From Tous-C4FEB sp044356555 (GTDB lineage: Bacteria > Verrucomicrobiota > Verrucomicrobiia > Opitutales > Opitutaceae): a DNA stretch of 64,000 nucleotides. The DNA is taken from positions 1-64,000 of the forward strand of contig JBIKWB010000024.1 in the NCBI GenBank assembly GCA_044356555.1. The letters run 5' to 3'. Positions 1 to 9,048 of this stretch are shown here, in pieces. The stretch's first letter is position 1. Each line of letters begins with the position of its first letter. The position numbers were made by a program, and so were the translations under genes. Under the pieces are notes generated by a model. It ran no database searches. It was not told where the DNA came from and saw nothing but the letters and a program-made list of their open reading frames with translations.

Positions 1-1256
1 GGATCGGTAAGGCGTGTCGTCGTTCCTGTGGCCATTTCGGTCAGGCAAACACTGCCGTCCATGACATGGGCGACGAACCGACCATCCGGACTCCAGTTGA
101 AGGACGATGCGATGTCGCGGGAGTTTATCGTCACCTGCCTGGTCGGCCCGCCGTTGGGTGAAACGGTCCAGAGCTGCACGACGCCGGCGTCATCTTTTTT
201 CAGGAACGCGATGGCCGAGCCATCCGGGGCGGAGCGGAGCCAATGCCTCGGAGCGGAGACCAATCCAGGATGGCGACTCTGGTTTGTATGAGTCAGACGA
301 CGTTGGGAAACACCCAGAGGCGCGGCGGGTCGGGTTGTGAGCGTGCCGGCCAGCGGCGCGCTTCCTTCGCGCGTCAAATCAGCCGGCAGGTCCACAATAA
401 ACGCCTCAATATGTTTTGATCCGTCGGCGGCCATCACTTCCCCATGAAAGGCCAGCGCCCGCTCTTGCCGGACTCCATCAACGCGAATGTAGCCGGCGCT
501 TCCGACCCAGGCCTCTTCGGAGGCGCGGCTGATTTCGTCAGACCCCGGCTTGGGAATGGCTGCGGTGCGGGTGACGAGGACCGAGAACCAGTCACCGTCG
601 TGATTTCGAGGGAAGTTCTTCGCCACCTGCACCGGCCCTTGATGAACGGCGACACCGATATTGCGCTGGTTGGGTTCATGGCCTGCCGCCGTGGACGATG
701 CGTCGAGGCGCGCCAGAAGTTCGTCATCATAGGTGAAGCTCACCAATTTCCCGTCGGGACTGAAAACGTGAAGGTGTGAGCCGCCGCGCAAGGCCCCGGG
801 TGCAAACGGCAGACGATAGTTCATCGCGTCCAAGGGATGGATTTCGCCCGGGACGTCGGTCGCGACCACGACGCCGCGGCGCCGACTAAATCCATAGCTC
901 CAGTCCGGGGTTGGGTTTTCCGGACCGAGTATAAAGACGATGCGTTCTCGGGTGGGGCAATAGGTCGCGACGCCACAATGAGCCCCGTTGCGACTTTGAT
1001 ACAAAATCCGTCGATTGCCACTGAGCACATCGACGTCTTCGATCCGCTCACCGTCGAATCGTCCCGGACTGCGAAGATCGTAAACGATGCGACTACCGTC
1101 GGGGGACCAGACGTTCGCGTTGGTCAGCACATGATGATATGCACCAAAGGTGATCTGCCGAACCGCACCGTATTCGGCGGTCGCGCCGAATGCAGCCGGG
1201 AGAACCGCAGATACCGTCGGCAGGATCACCATGAGCGCAAGAAGGCGAAAAAACAC
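1..1256 (-). CDS. YidR-like (DUF3748) beta-propeller protein, 3' end cut by window edge
   Basis: The frame is open from a GTG at 1256 (or ATG at 1232) to the window edge, so the C-terminus is missing. It opens with a hydrophobic signal-like stretch (FFRLLALMVILPTVSAVL), so export is likely. The body resembles E. coli YidR along its length: HHVLTNANVWSPDG near the start, then GPENPTPDW, RGGSHLHVFSPDGK, PGSDEISRASEEAWVG and PGLVSAPRHWLR, with TolB-like WSPDGR blades. The biochemical role of YidR is unknown; a lyase or lactonase-like propeller acting on a sugar is a guess from the fold. It is the last gene seen of a minus-strand unit and lies 18 bp after the symporter stop, which suggests it handles the same substrate. 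Family assignment is firm; function is not. Confidence 0.8.
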   Translation of the reverse strand, partial: MFFRLLALMVILPTVSAVLPAAFGATAEYGAVRQITFGAYHHVLTNANVWSPDGSRIVYDLRSPGRFDGERIEDVDVLSGNRRILYQSRNGAHCGVATYCPTRERIVFILGPENPTPDWSYGFSRRRGVVVATDVPGEIHPLDAMNYRLPFAPGALRGGSHLHVFSPDGKLVSFTYDDELLARLDASSTAAGHEPNQRNIGVAVHQGPVQVAKNFPRNHDGDWFSVLVTRTAAIPKPGSDEISRASEEAWVGSAGYIRVDGVRQERALAFHGEVMAADGSKHIEAFIVDLPADLTREGSAPLAGTLTTRPAAPLGVSQRRLTHTNQSRHPGLVSAPRHWLRSAPDGSAIAFLKKDDAGVVQLWTVSPNGGPTRQVTINSRDIASSFNWSPDGRFVAHVMDGSVCLTEMATGTTTRLTD

Positions 1257-1274
1257 GGGACAAAGCGGGAGCCG

Positions 1275-2834
1275 CTATTTCAATGGCTCCTTGGATTGGT
1301 CCCAAACCGTGAGGTTGGTGAGGTCCCGCGAATTTTTCGGCAGACAGAACGCCGAGAAGCAGCACACGCCAAACATCAGGAGATTGCCCAGAATCGAAGT
1401 ATAGTAGGCTTCGAACACCCGCGGGAACACCCGGAATTCCACCAGCAAGGCATAGACGGTAAAGGAAACCGTGGCGGCGATTCCGATCAAGACCGCCTTG
1501 GCGTCCCCAAGGCGGGTCAGCATGCCGAAGAGAAAGGCCCCGGAAATGCCCCCGCCCAGCAGCGCGGTGATGACGAGCACGAATTCGAGAATGGTTTTGG
1601 TCGGCGCGATGTAGAAGAGATAAGCGCCGACCGCCATCAAGACGGAGACGATCAACGATGTCACCCGCCCCGTGCGCAGGTAGTGGAGGTCGATTTTCCC
1701 CGGCACGAGATGACGCCGGTAGAGGTCGTTGATCCACACCATGCCCGCGGCATTGATGCAGCTGCTGAGGCTGGCCATCGCCGCCGCCAGTGCGGCCGAC
1801 ATCACCAAACCGGCGAGGCCGTGGGGTAACTGGGTCACGATGAAATGCGGCAGAATATCCTCCGCTTTTTTCGTTCCGCCGAGCACGGCGGTGGAAACGT
1901 CCGATGGGAAGTGTTGGTAGAACACCCAGAGGCTCGTCCCCAAAAACATGAAGCCCGACCAGATGGGCAGGGCGCCGAAGCCCAGCACAAACATCGATTT
2001 CCGGGCCTCGCGGGCCGATCTGGCCGAGCACCAGCGTTGCACAGAATCTTGGTCCAATTGACCGGTGACGTAGTTGGAAACGCCGACGAAAAGCATCATG
2101 ATCGCGGTCTTCTCCGTCAGCGAAAAGCCCAGCGGCACCGGTTCAAGCCGACCAGTCGCAGGGTTGAGATCATGGAAAGAAATTTTCTGCGCGGCCCACG
2201 CCTCTTGGAAAATCTGGGTCACACCACCCGGCAGCGCGTGGATGACAAACCCGATGCAGGCGACGGCGCCCGCCATAAGCACGACCGTTTGGATGACATC
2301 GGTCCAGACGACCGCTTCGAAGCCGCCTTTGACAGTGTAAAGTGCCGTGGTGCCGGCGGCCAACACGATACAGATCACCACCGACAGCCCCGTCATGGAA
2401 GCCAACAGGATGGCCAGGAGGTAGGTGATCGTCGCCGCCCTCACCAGTTGGGCAATCAGGTAAACCGTCGCGGCGTAGATCGACACCCCTTTGCCGAATC
2501 GCAGATAGAGATAGTGGTAGGCCGATTGGGCGGTGCCTCTTCGGAAGAAAGGAATAAAGGCATATGCCGCCAGCATCACCACCAAGGGAAAGGCCAGCGG
2601 AGGCAGCAGTCGAAGCCAGGCCGTTTTGAAGCTGTCAGCGGGGTAAGCAATGAACGTGACCGAGCTAATAGTGGAGCCGATAAAGCTCAGCCCGATGGCC
2701 CATCCGGGGAAATTCCGTCCCCCGAGAAAATACCGTTCGGTGGTGTGATTACGGCGCGAAAAATACAGTCCGATAGCCAACGTCACTCCCAGATAGGCGA
2801 GGACGACCGCGACATCGAGGGGATGCAACGTCAT
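1275..2834 (-). CDS. Sodium:solute symporter (SSS family)
   Basis: A 519-residue protein with about 13 hydrophobic segments. It has the SSS N-terminal pattern: a first helix (VVLAYLGVTLAIGLYFSRR), then RYFLGGRNFPGWAIGLSFIG and a Ser/Thr-rich stretch (STISSVTFIAYPADSF) typical of the substrate and Na+ region. Family members import sugars, sialic acids or other organic solutes with Na+. Here it sits between a sialidase-like protein and a YidR-like protein in one minus-strand unit with a TonB receptor and an aldolase. It is therefore the likely inner-membrane step for the sugar taken up by that receptor. Substrate is not readable from sequence; a sialic-acid-like or other acidic sugar is an inference from neighbours. 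Confidence 0.88.
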   Translation of the reverse strand: MTLHPLDVAVVLAYLGVTLAIGLYFSRRNHTTERYFLGGRNFPGWAIGLSFIGSTISSVTFIAYPADSFKTAWLRLLPPLAFPLVVMLAAYAFIPFFRRGTAQSAYHYLYLRFGKGVSIYAATVYLIAQLVRAATITYLLAILLASMTGLSVVICIVLAAGTTALYTVKGGFEAVVWTDVIQTVVLMAGAVACIGFVIHALPGGVTQIFQEAWAAQKISFHDLNPATGRLEPVPLGFSLTEKTAIMMLFVGVSNYVTGQLDQDSVQRWCSARSAREARKSMFVLGFGALPIWSGFMFLGTSLWVFYQHFPSDVSTAVLGGTKKAEDILPHFIVTQLPHGLAGLVMSAALAAAMASLSSCINAAGMVWINDLYRRHLVPGKIDLHYLRTGRVTSLIVSVLMAVGAYLFYIAPTKTILEFVLVITALLGGGISGAFLFGMLTRLGDAKAVLIGIAATVSFTVYALLVEFRVFPRVFEAYYTSILGNLLMFGVCCFSAFCLPKNSRDLTNLTVWDQSKEPLK

Positions 2835-2870
2835 GGCAGGTTCGCGCCATCTTTATGGCCCAAGGGAGAC

Positions 2871-4259
2871 TCAATACACGAGCGCACGAAAATTCCGGAC
2901 GCGGTGGAAGGTGATGAGATTGGTGTCATGGGCATCGCGATGGGGCGCTTTCGGTTGCCGCACATTGGCATCACCCGTGCGGCTCAAGATGACCAGATCC
3001 TCGCCGTCGATATCCATGCCGCAATAGTGGTAGCTCTCGCGTGGCGTCGCGCCCTTGGCGACCAAACCGGCAAAGACCCAATCCATGAGATTCTTGGAGT
3101 AGTGCAAAACGAGGCGATCACGTTGATCGAGCGGAAGTCCAAAGCGGGATTCGGGCATGGTGCCGGGGCGGCGCATACTGTCGGTCACTTGGTTGCTCAA
3201 CAGCCAATAAAGACCGGTTCGAGGATCTTGGAGCACATGAAATTTAATGTTCCCGCCCGGCAGGGGGACAAAGACCATTGCCGTTCCAGCCGGCGTGCGT
3301 TCCAGATCGAAGCGCATCTCGCCCTTTTCATTCTCCACCACTTTCGACAGCATCCCGAAGTTGGAGCGATGAATATCTCCACGGGCTAGAATATGCAGCG
3401 TCCGTCCCGTCGGATCGAAGAACTGGTGGTTCGGGTCGGTGATCTGCACGACATACGGCTCATGCCAGCCGATGCGATTGGCGACGATGCGCGGATTGTC
3501 GGCCAAGGGCTGGGCCGCGTTACGATCCGGGACCGGAAAAAACGGGATGCCAAAATAGTCCAGCTTGGTTTCATCCACCAAATCCCGAAAAGCCGTTTGC
3601 CGATGGGATTGCACCCAGACCGAGGCGTCCATCAGGTTCGCGCCTTCGGGCGCTCGAAACATGACCGGTGCCAGCGTGCTCACAAAATAGCCGCGATAGC
3701 CGAGATCGGTGCGAAGCATCATCGGTGCATAGAGGTGCCCATTGGCGACCAGCACATTGGACGCACCCATGGCCCATTGATCGTTTTCTGTGAGCGCCGA
3801 GAGTTCACTCCAAGTTTCCCCGCGATCGGCCGACCGTGCGATCATGATGCGGCCGCAGTTGCCCAGGAGATAAACGCGACCGGAATCCGCGAAAAGGCGG
3901 GCGTGGGTGAACGGCAGGGCCGCCCGCCTTGTCCAGCTTTTGCCGCCGTCGTCCGACGTAGCAACCGCAGTTTGCAGTCTGTTGTAATCCGGCGGAAAAT
4001 GCGGCCGGCGTCCAATCGACCCCGGCAATTGGCCTACACCGGCTCCGAAATGGTCGAATGACGCCACCAGCCTGTTTCCCGAAAGAACCAGAATGCTCGG
4101 GGTTCCGAGAAAGATGGATTCAGGGTTGGGCGAGCGCGCGACCACCACTCCCTCTTGTGCCAACGGCTTGACCGACCAGAGAGGCGCCTCGGCGCGAAGA
4201 AGGCCGGCGAGACTGCCCAGCAAGGCCAGGTATCCAATGCGGAGCAGTCGGTGGGGCAT
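2871..4259 (-). CDS. Sialidase-like BNR/Asp-box protein, secreted
   Basis: A 462-residue protein with an N-terminal signal peptide (LLRIGYLALLGSLAGLLRAEA). Two Asp boxes fit S-x-D-x-G-x-x-W: SDDGGKSW near residue 102 and SADRGETW near 145, the mark of six-bladed sialidase-type propellers. The usual N-terminal RIP motif is not obvious; the equivalent stretch reads LGTPSILVLSGNRL. The first arginine of the sialidase triad may therefore be absent, and the enzyme could be a different exo-glycosidase, a lyase or a binding protein. It lies 38 bp downstream of the TonB receptor and 36 bp upstream of the symporter, so it probably trims or binds the same glycan in the periplasm or outside the cell. 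Fold is fairly sure; activity is open. Confidence 0.78.
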   Translation of the reverse strand: MPHRLLRIGYLALLGSLAGLLRAEAPLWSVKPLAQEGVVVARSPNPESIFLGTPSILVLSGNRLVASFDHFGAGVGQLPGSIGRRPHFPPDYNRLQTAVATSDDGGKSWTRRAALPFTHARLFADSGRVYLLGNCGRIMIARSADRGETWSELSALTENDQWAMGASNVLVANGHLYAPMMLRTDLGYRGYFVSTLAPVMFRAPEGANLMDASVWVQSHRQTAFRDLVDETKLDYFGIPFFPVPDRNAAQPLADNPRIVANRIGWHEPYVVQITDPNHQFFDPTGRTLHILARGDIHRSNFGMLSKVVENEKGEMRFDLERTPAGTAMVFVPLPGGNIKFHVLQDPRTGLYWLLSNQVTDSMRRPGTMPESRFGLPLDQRDRLVLHYSKNLMDWVFAGLVAKGATPRESYHYCGMDIDGEDLVILSRTGDANVRQPKAPHRDAHDTNLITFHRVRNFRALVY

Positions 4260-4297
4260 AGTAGCTGACGATTTTACCAGGAGGTCGCGCTGATCGT

Positions 4298-6604
4298 TTA
4301 GAACTTGGCGCCGAGGGACAGCCGAAACTCGCGGGGATTGTTCACGCGGACAATGAAGAAGGTTTCGTCGAGCAGATTGCTAACCTGCAAATCGGCTTTG
4401 TAGCGACCGTTTGACCAGGCATACGATGCACCCACGTCGATCCGCTTTTGGACCTTGTCTAGGGGTTGCCGCCCAAAGTTACTGACTTCAGAGCTTGGAA
4501 CCGGCCCGATGATGTTGGTGCCAGCTCGCACGGAGAAGCCATCTTTTCTGCCAGGATGGAAGGAGTATTTGGCGAACAGATTTGTGCTCCAATCCGGGAC
4601 GAAACGAATCGGGCGAGTATCGCCGGCGACCACCGTGGTTACATTAGGCTGCGCGGTATCGTTGATGGAACCCGAGGCGAGCACCGACAGGTTTTTCGTG
4701 ACCTGGCCGATTAGCTCAACCTCCCAGCCCCTCGAGGTATCGCCGTCCGTAAGGAAGCGGCGCGTCGCGAGCACAGTCTGGCCGCTGCCAACCGGGGACG
4801 CTACGTTGATGGATTCATTGTCCACCGTGCCGGTGCGAACGAGTTCGAAGTAGGCCAAGGAAAAATAGAGGCGGTTGGCGAAAAGAGTCCCTTTCAGACC
4901 GAACTCCGTGGATTTGGTGGATGGGTCGCCGACGATCACTTCGAGCGAGCGCGGGTCGCCGGCGTTCAAGCGGCCCCAAACGAGAGTCGTTTCCGCCGGA
5001 TCGATCTGTTCGCTGCGCGAAGCGAAGAGCGAGAGGTTTTCAAGCACCTTGAACGTGCCGCCAAAACGCGTGGAGGCTGGCGGATGACTGTCAGTCTCGG
5101 TTTTCGGAATGGTCGTATTGAGATAGTTGGTGAGCGAACCTTGGGCGCGCGTATCGCGCCATCCGTAAACCAACGAGATTCGCTCCTTCCACACGCTCAC
5201 CTCCTGCTGAATGTAATAGCTGAAGGTCTTAGATTTCGTCAGCGTGTTGGACAGTTGCCCGACGTTCACCCGGTCGATGGGGGCGTTGGCCCCGACGGGC
5301 AGGAACTGCGGGTTCCGTAGATTGATGAAGCGCGCTGCGCCGATAATCGGGTAGCGGCGGCCGATATTCTCCTGCTGACGCGCCGTGAGGGCATATCCAG
5401 CCATCGTGCTGAACTTGAGGTCCAGCGGAGCCTTGTTCCACCCATAACGCACCAAGACGTCGCCGACCGCGTTCCAGCGCCACTCGGCGATCTTGTTCAA
5501 ATCGTAGAGCAGCGCCTTGTATAAGCCGTTGGCATTGGTCGGGTCGAACGGGTTGGTGTCTGGCAGATTACCGCCGGAGTTGAAAAACTCCTGCTCCTGA
5601 GTGACCGAGATGTAGCTGACGATTTGGCGGAAGTCCACGTGGTCGCTAAACCGATGCGTGAACGTGGCCATAACGTTGGCAACGTCCTCCTGAAGTTCGG
5701 ATGGCGAGAGATAAAAATCCCACGGCAGATTCAACGCGGTGATCGGATCGGTATCTCTACCGATGGTCGCGGGGAAAAGCCGGCGAAACTTGGCGGGCAT
5801 GATGGTAAAGCCCTGGCCGTAGGCTGCGATAATGCTCTTTGTGCTCAGCACTTCTGCGTTGACGTTCAGTTCGGTCTTGTCGGATCGCTTAAAACGTAAC
5901 GAGGGAAAGAACCGGTAGAAACGCTGGTCGTTTGGCTCGCGCACAAACACGTTCGAGTCTTCGGCCGCCACGACGAAGCGCGCGGCCACGTCGTTGGAAA
6001 GCGGCAGGTTGTGGTCCGCCTCGAAACGATAGAAACTGTCGTTTCCGACGATACCGCGCAACTCGCTGAACGTCTTGTTGAGCAACGGTTTCTTGAGGAC
6101 GAAATTCATGGCCCCCGACGCGTCGGCGCGCCCAAGAACGGCGGAGGGCACGCCCTTGATGACTTCCATGCGGTCGTAGCCGACCAAGTCCCGTCGATAA
6201 GCCGGCCCCAGCACGCCCTCAACGTAGGCGTTTCGGTTCTCAAAACCGCGCAGGATATACATCCCGGGGTCGATGCCCGCGACGCTCGCATTGCGCACGG
6301 ACGCGTTGGAAACGTATTTGATGGCATCGTCCTGATTGAAGGAGAACGTATCTTTTAGGAACTCGCTCGTGAGCACATTCACCGTTTGCGGAATATCGAT
6401 GAGTCGTTTGTTCGAACGTGACGCCACGGTCGCCGAGTCCATACGGTAGCCGTCGTCAGGTGCGGCGAGGACGCTGAACGGCGACAAGACGACGGTTTCC
6501 TCGGTCGTGCCAGGTGCGGGAGCCTGACCAAACAAGGAAGCCGATACGGAACACGCGAGCAAAGAGAGCACTAGCGGCAAACGATAGGTAGATGGGATAT
6601 TCAT
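4298..6604 (-). CDS. TonB-dependent outer membrane receptor
   Basis: A 768-residue protein with a signal peptide (LPLVLSLLACSVSASLFGQ) and a TonB-box-like stretch (ETVVLSPFSVL) near residue 37. The plug follows (IPQTVNVLTSEFLKD, then YDRMEVIKGVPSAVLGRADASGAMNFVLKKP). The beta-barrel ends in ...FRLSLGAKF with a terminal phenylalanine as usual for porin-type barrels. The plug pattern is that of the siderophore/xenosiderophore subgroup used widely by Verrucomicrobia for many substrates. It lies 37 bp after the aldolase gene and 38 bp before the sialidase-like gene on the same strand, so it likely imports the oligosaccharide or sugar acid handled by this locus. No SusD partner is next to it. Confidence 0.92.
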   Translation of the reverse strand: MNIPSTYRLPLVLSLLACSVSASLFGQAPAPGTTEETVVLSPFSVLAAPDDGYRMDSATVASRSNKRLIDIPQTVNVLTSEFLKDTFSFNQDDAIKYVSNASVRNASVAGIDPGMYILRGFENRNAYVEGVLGPAYRRDLVGYDRMEVIKGVPSAVLGRADASGAMNFVLKKPLLNKTFSELRGIVGNDSFYRFEADHNLPLSNDVAARFVVAAEDSNVFVREPNDQRFYRFFPSLRFKRSDKTELNVNAEVLSTKSIIAAYGQGFTIMPAKFRRLFPATIGRDTDPITALNLPWDFYLSPSELQEDVANVMATFTHRFSDHVDFRQIVSYISVTQEQEFFNSGGNLPDTNPFDPTNANGLYKALLYDLNKIAEWRWNAVGDVLVRYGWNKAPLDLKFSTMAGYALTARQQENIGRRYPIIGAARFINLRNPQFLPVGANAPIDRVNVGQLSNTLTKSKTFSYYIQQEVSVWKERISLVYGWRDTRAQGSLTNYLNTTIPKTETDSHPPASTRFGGTFKVLENLSLFASRSEQIDPAETTLVWGRLNAGDPRSLEVIVGDPSTKSTEFGLKGTLFANRLYFSLAYFELVRTGTVDNESINVASPVGSGQTVLATRRFLTDGDTSRGWEVELIGQVTKNLSVLASGSINDTAQPNVTTVVAGDTRPIRFVPDWSTNLFAKYSFHPGRKDGFSVRAGTNIIGPVPSSEVSNFGRQPLDKVQKRIDVGASYAWSNGRYKADLQVSNLLDETFFIVRVNNPREFRLSLGAKF

Positions 6605-6641
6605 TGGGTTTTTGAGGTTAGGAAAGCAGAGAGTGATAAAC

Positions 6642-7658
6642 CTAGTCGGGCAGCCGCCATAGCGTGCCAGCGGGGCGGGAAACTGAGCTGAAATCCGGCG
6701 GCAGCAGGAGTTCGGGGTATCGCCGTTCGATGAATCCGCGGATGCGTTTTTGCAGCTCCGTCGGAACAGGAATCGCCGGACGCCTCGGAGGGCCGACCCG
6801 CAGAAACCCGAAAGCCTCGATCACGGCCTTATGGCGCGCTTGGTGGCTGTAGCGTTCTAGCCCCTCAAGCTCCGAAGGGAAAATGTGCGGGCGCCCCTGC
6901 CCCATCTTCATCCGGGCGGTGAATTCGGTGAAATCTGATTGAGCGCGCTCCGCTTCATCGTATTTGCCAAGTGTGCACAGGTCCAAAATTTCCAGCACCT
7001 TGTGCGGCATCCAGCATAGCTGCAGGCTGCCCACACCTACCGCGCGTTGACGGTGCAATTCAACCAACCAACCGATGTCGGTAGAACTCATATGAGCCAG
7101 CGGCCCTTTTTGATGCATCGTGCGCCAGACGTTGAAATCCCAGTGTGCCTCCTTACTTCCAATAAAGTTGGGCAGGTGGGTGAGTTGCTGGTAGATATCC
7201 ACGGTGTAGGGCTGACGCACCCAATCATAGTGGTAAATGATCACGCCGATCGTCGGGCAGGCCCGGCAAAGCTGCTCCCAGAATCGGAGTAATTCTTCCG
7301 GGGTGAGGGGCGTGTAGTAAGGCTGGATAACAAGGATCGCATCGATTCCCTCTTCCATGGAAATGCGGCCTCGAGTTATCGCGTCATCGGTCGAAAGGCC
7401 GACTGCACCCATGATCGAGTAAACTTTCGTGCCTTTGGTTTCCTCGCGAAGGATCACTGCGATGCGTCGGATCTCTTGCAGCGACAGGGTGTAGAATTCA
7501 CCCGACGTTCCGGCGAGAGCGATGCCGTCAACGCCGCAACGGATCAGCTTGCGCAGGTTGGAGCGCAGGGCCTCTTCGTCTAAGGCAAAATTATCGGTGA
7601 ACGGCGTCGGCGGGTAGGCAATGACGCCTCGGTAGAGGTCGGGGGTTAACATCGACAC
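6642..7658 (-). CDS. DHDPS/N-acetylneuraminate lyase family aldolase
   Basis: A 338-residue class I aldolase of the DapA/NanA family. Visible active-site parts are GTSGE at residues 50-54, the tyrosine of IIYHY at about 142 and the Schiff-base lysine in FIGSKEA at about 169. At 338 residues it is longer than the usual 290-300; the extra length is C-terminal (after about residue 300, ending in SRPAGTLWRLPD). It is very unlikely to be the lysine-pathway DapA, because it sits directly behind a LacI regulator in a sugar locus with a TonB receptor, a sialidase-like protein and an SSS symporter. Known alternatives in the family cleave sialic acid, 2-keto-3-deoxy sugar acids or related compounds to pyruvate plus an aldehyde. 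The exact substrate cannot be read from sequence. Confidence 0.88.
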   Translation of the reverse strand: MSMLTPDLYRGVIAYPPTPFTDNFALDEEALRSNLRKLIRCGVDGIALAGTSGEFYTLSLQEIRRIAVILREETKGTKVYSIMGAVGLSTDDAITRGRISMEEGIDAILVIQPYYTPLTPEELLRFWEQLCRACPTIGVIIYHYDWVRQPYTVDIYQQLTHLPNFIGSKEAHWDFNVWRTMHQKGPLAHMSSTDIGWLVELHRQRAVGVGSLQLCWMPHKVLEILDLCTLGKYDEAERAQSDFTEFTARMKMGQGRPHIFPSELEGLERYSHQARHKAVIEAFGFLRVGPPRRPAIPVPTELQKRIRGFIERRYPELLLPPDFSSVSRPAGTLWRLPD

Positions 7659-7699
7659 GACGATTCACGGCGCGCGCCCCGCGGCAATTCGCCCGTAGC

Positions 7700-7717
7700 T
7701 TTCACAGTAAAGTGAAA
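7700..7717. promoter_or_regulatory. Palindrome, candidate operator before the aldolase gene
   Basis: TTTCAC at 7700-7705 and GTGAAA at 7712-7717 form a perfect 6-bp inverted repeat with a 6-bp spacer. It lies in the 65-bp gap between the lacI stop and the aldolase start, about 42 bp upstream of the aldolase ATG. Position and symmetry fit an operator for the neighbouring LacI-type protein. Binding is inferred. Confidence 0.5.
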
Positions 7718-7723
7718 CCGCGC

Positions 7724-8794
7724 TTACGCTTTTTGAGGGTCGGGTGAATCCGACTTAGCCTGGCGCGTTCGGCCAAGGCTACGGCCCTCGTGCCATTTGC
7801 CTTGGATGAGAATGTGGCGGGCATTTTCGGGCACGCCGAATTCGTTGCGATGAATCATGCCGACGACAACATCGACGGCGGCAGCTCCGACCAACTCCGG
7901 GTGCTCGTCGATGCCGGAATAACGCGTCTGGCGGTAAGGGATGTTTGTCAGTGCCAATCCCGCAGACGCCATTCCCGGGGGCCGCGCGGCCTTCAACCAG
8001 CTTTCGATCAGCGCGGCAGAGCCCGTTTCGGAAACGATGACTTCGGGGCGCTGGGCAACATACCACTTCACGAATTCATCGAACACGAGTTGCTCCGGAA
8101 AATGAGGGGGCAACGCGCCTGGTCCGGGTGCGGAGTGCATCCCCACCAGATAGCCCGCGAGATAATTGTGCTCCACGCGATCATCGCGCGATGCGGGCAT
8201 GACTAGGCCGATGCGCTCGCATTTCCTGCCCAACAATTCCTGAATGAGCGCGACCATGTTGCGGAACTGGTGGTTCATCACGAGATGAAGCTTCGGTTCG
8301 GCCAGGGAATAGCCCAAGCTTACCGCCGCGAGGCCGGACCAATCGAACTCAATCCGGGTGCGCGGCTGGGGCTGTGGCGCCACAACCAGACCTTGGATAT
8401 TCCTGGCCGCCATGATCTGTCTCAGTCGCGAGCGGGATAACCCCGGTTCATTCAGCCAAAAATGGGCGAGTTCGTAGCCCAGCTCTTGAGCCCTTTGCCG
8501 AGCTCCGGCGTGATAGCCCACCTGTTGCCCGATGGCCCAGCCCTTCTCGGTCGGGTAATTGGTCAGCCAGCCCAGCATACCTTGAAACGCTTGGGGCCTC
8601 AGTCCATTCCGATATGCCGCCAAGGCGCTCAACATCGGATCCGGCCGATAACCGAGCTTTCGAGCCATAGCCTTTACCCTCAACCGGGTCTCTTTTGGAA
8701 TCGAAGCATGCTCCCGCAACGCAAGCGATACGGTGGTGTGCGAAACACCGAGTCGCTTGGCCAAGATTTTTAGGGTGAGTCGGGGCTGCTGCAC
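7724..8794 (-). CDS. LacI-family transcriptional regulator
   Basis: A 356-residue protein. The N-terminal helix-turn-helix is clear (LTLKILAKRLGVSHTTVSLAL at residues 6-26, then ARKLGYRPDPMLSAL as hinge region). A periplasmic-binding-like sensor domain follows to the end, with the typical close (YSGIDEHPELVGAAAVDVVVGMI). The substitution pattern, including MLSALAAYR after the hinge and a C-terminal tail, is common in Verrucomicrobia LacI proteins. It is the first gene of the minus-strand sugar locus and probably controls it in response to the substrate or a degradation product. Candidate operators are the palindromes at 7700-7717 and 8824-8853. Confidence 0.93.
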   Translation of the reverse strand: MQQPRLTLKILAKRLGVSHTTVSLALREHASIPKETRLRVKAMARKLGYRPDPMLSALAAYRNGLRPQAFQGMLGWLTNYPTEKGWAIGQQVGYHAGARQRAQELGYELAHFWLNEPGLSRSRLRQIMAARNIQGLVVAPQPQPRTRIEFDWSGLAAVSLGYSLAEPKLHLVMNHQFRNMVALIQELLGRKCERIGLVMPASRDDRVEHNYLAGYLVGMHSAPGPGALPPHFPEQLVFDEFVKWYVAQRPEVIVSETGSAALIESWLKAARPPGMASAGLALTNIPYRQTRYSGIDEHPELVGAAAVDVVVGMIHRNEFGVPENARHILIQGKWHEGRSLGRTRQAKSDSPDPQKA

Positions 8795-8823
8795 TCGATT
8801 ATTTCGGATGAAGCAAGTCGCTT

Positions 8824-8853
8824 GTTTAGCAATCGCAAAGCTTGCAGCTAAAC
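8824..8853. promoter_or_regulatory. Inverted repeat upstream of lacI, candidate autoregulatory site
   Basis: GTTTAGC at 8824-8830 and GCTAAAC at 8847-8853 are perfect 7-bp arms around 16 bp that itself holds a small GCAA/TTGC symmetry. It lies 30-60 bp upstream of the lacI start, where a promoter would be. It may be a control site for lacI itself; the sequence differs from the palindrome at 7700. Confidence 0.35.
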
Positions 8854-9048
8854 GCGCATGAGTTTGGAGGGACCGAAAGAAAGTGACATGAGATGGCAGG
8901 AATGAGCCAAGGAGCTAAATGGCCGTCGTGATCACTACGCGTAATGCCCTCGGGAGCAGCACACCGGTTCCGGCGAACGAACCGAACCCATCGACCTGCA
9001 CGAACGCAGCCTTTCCGCCGCCCGCTCCTATCACAACCCCGCCACCTT

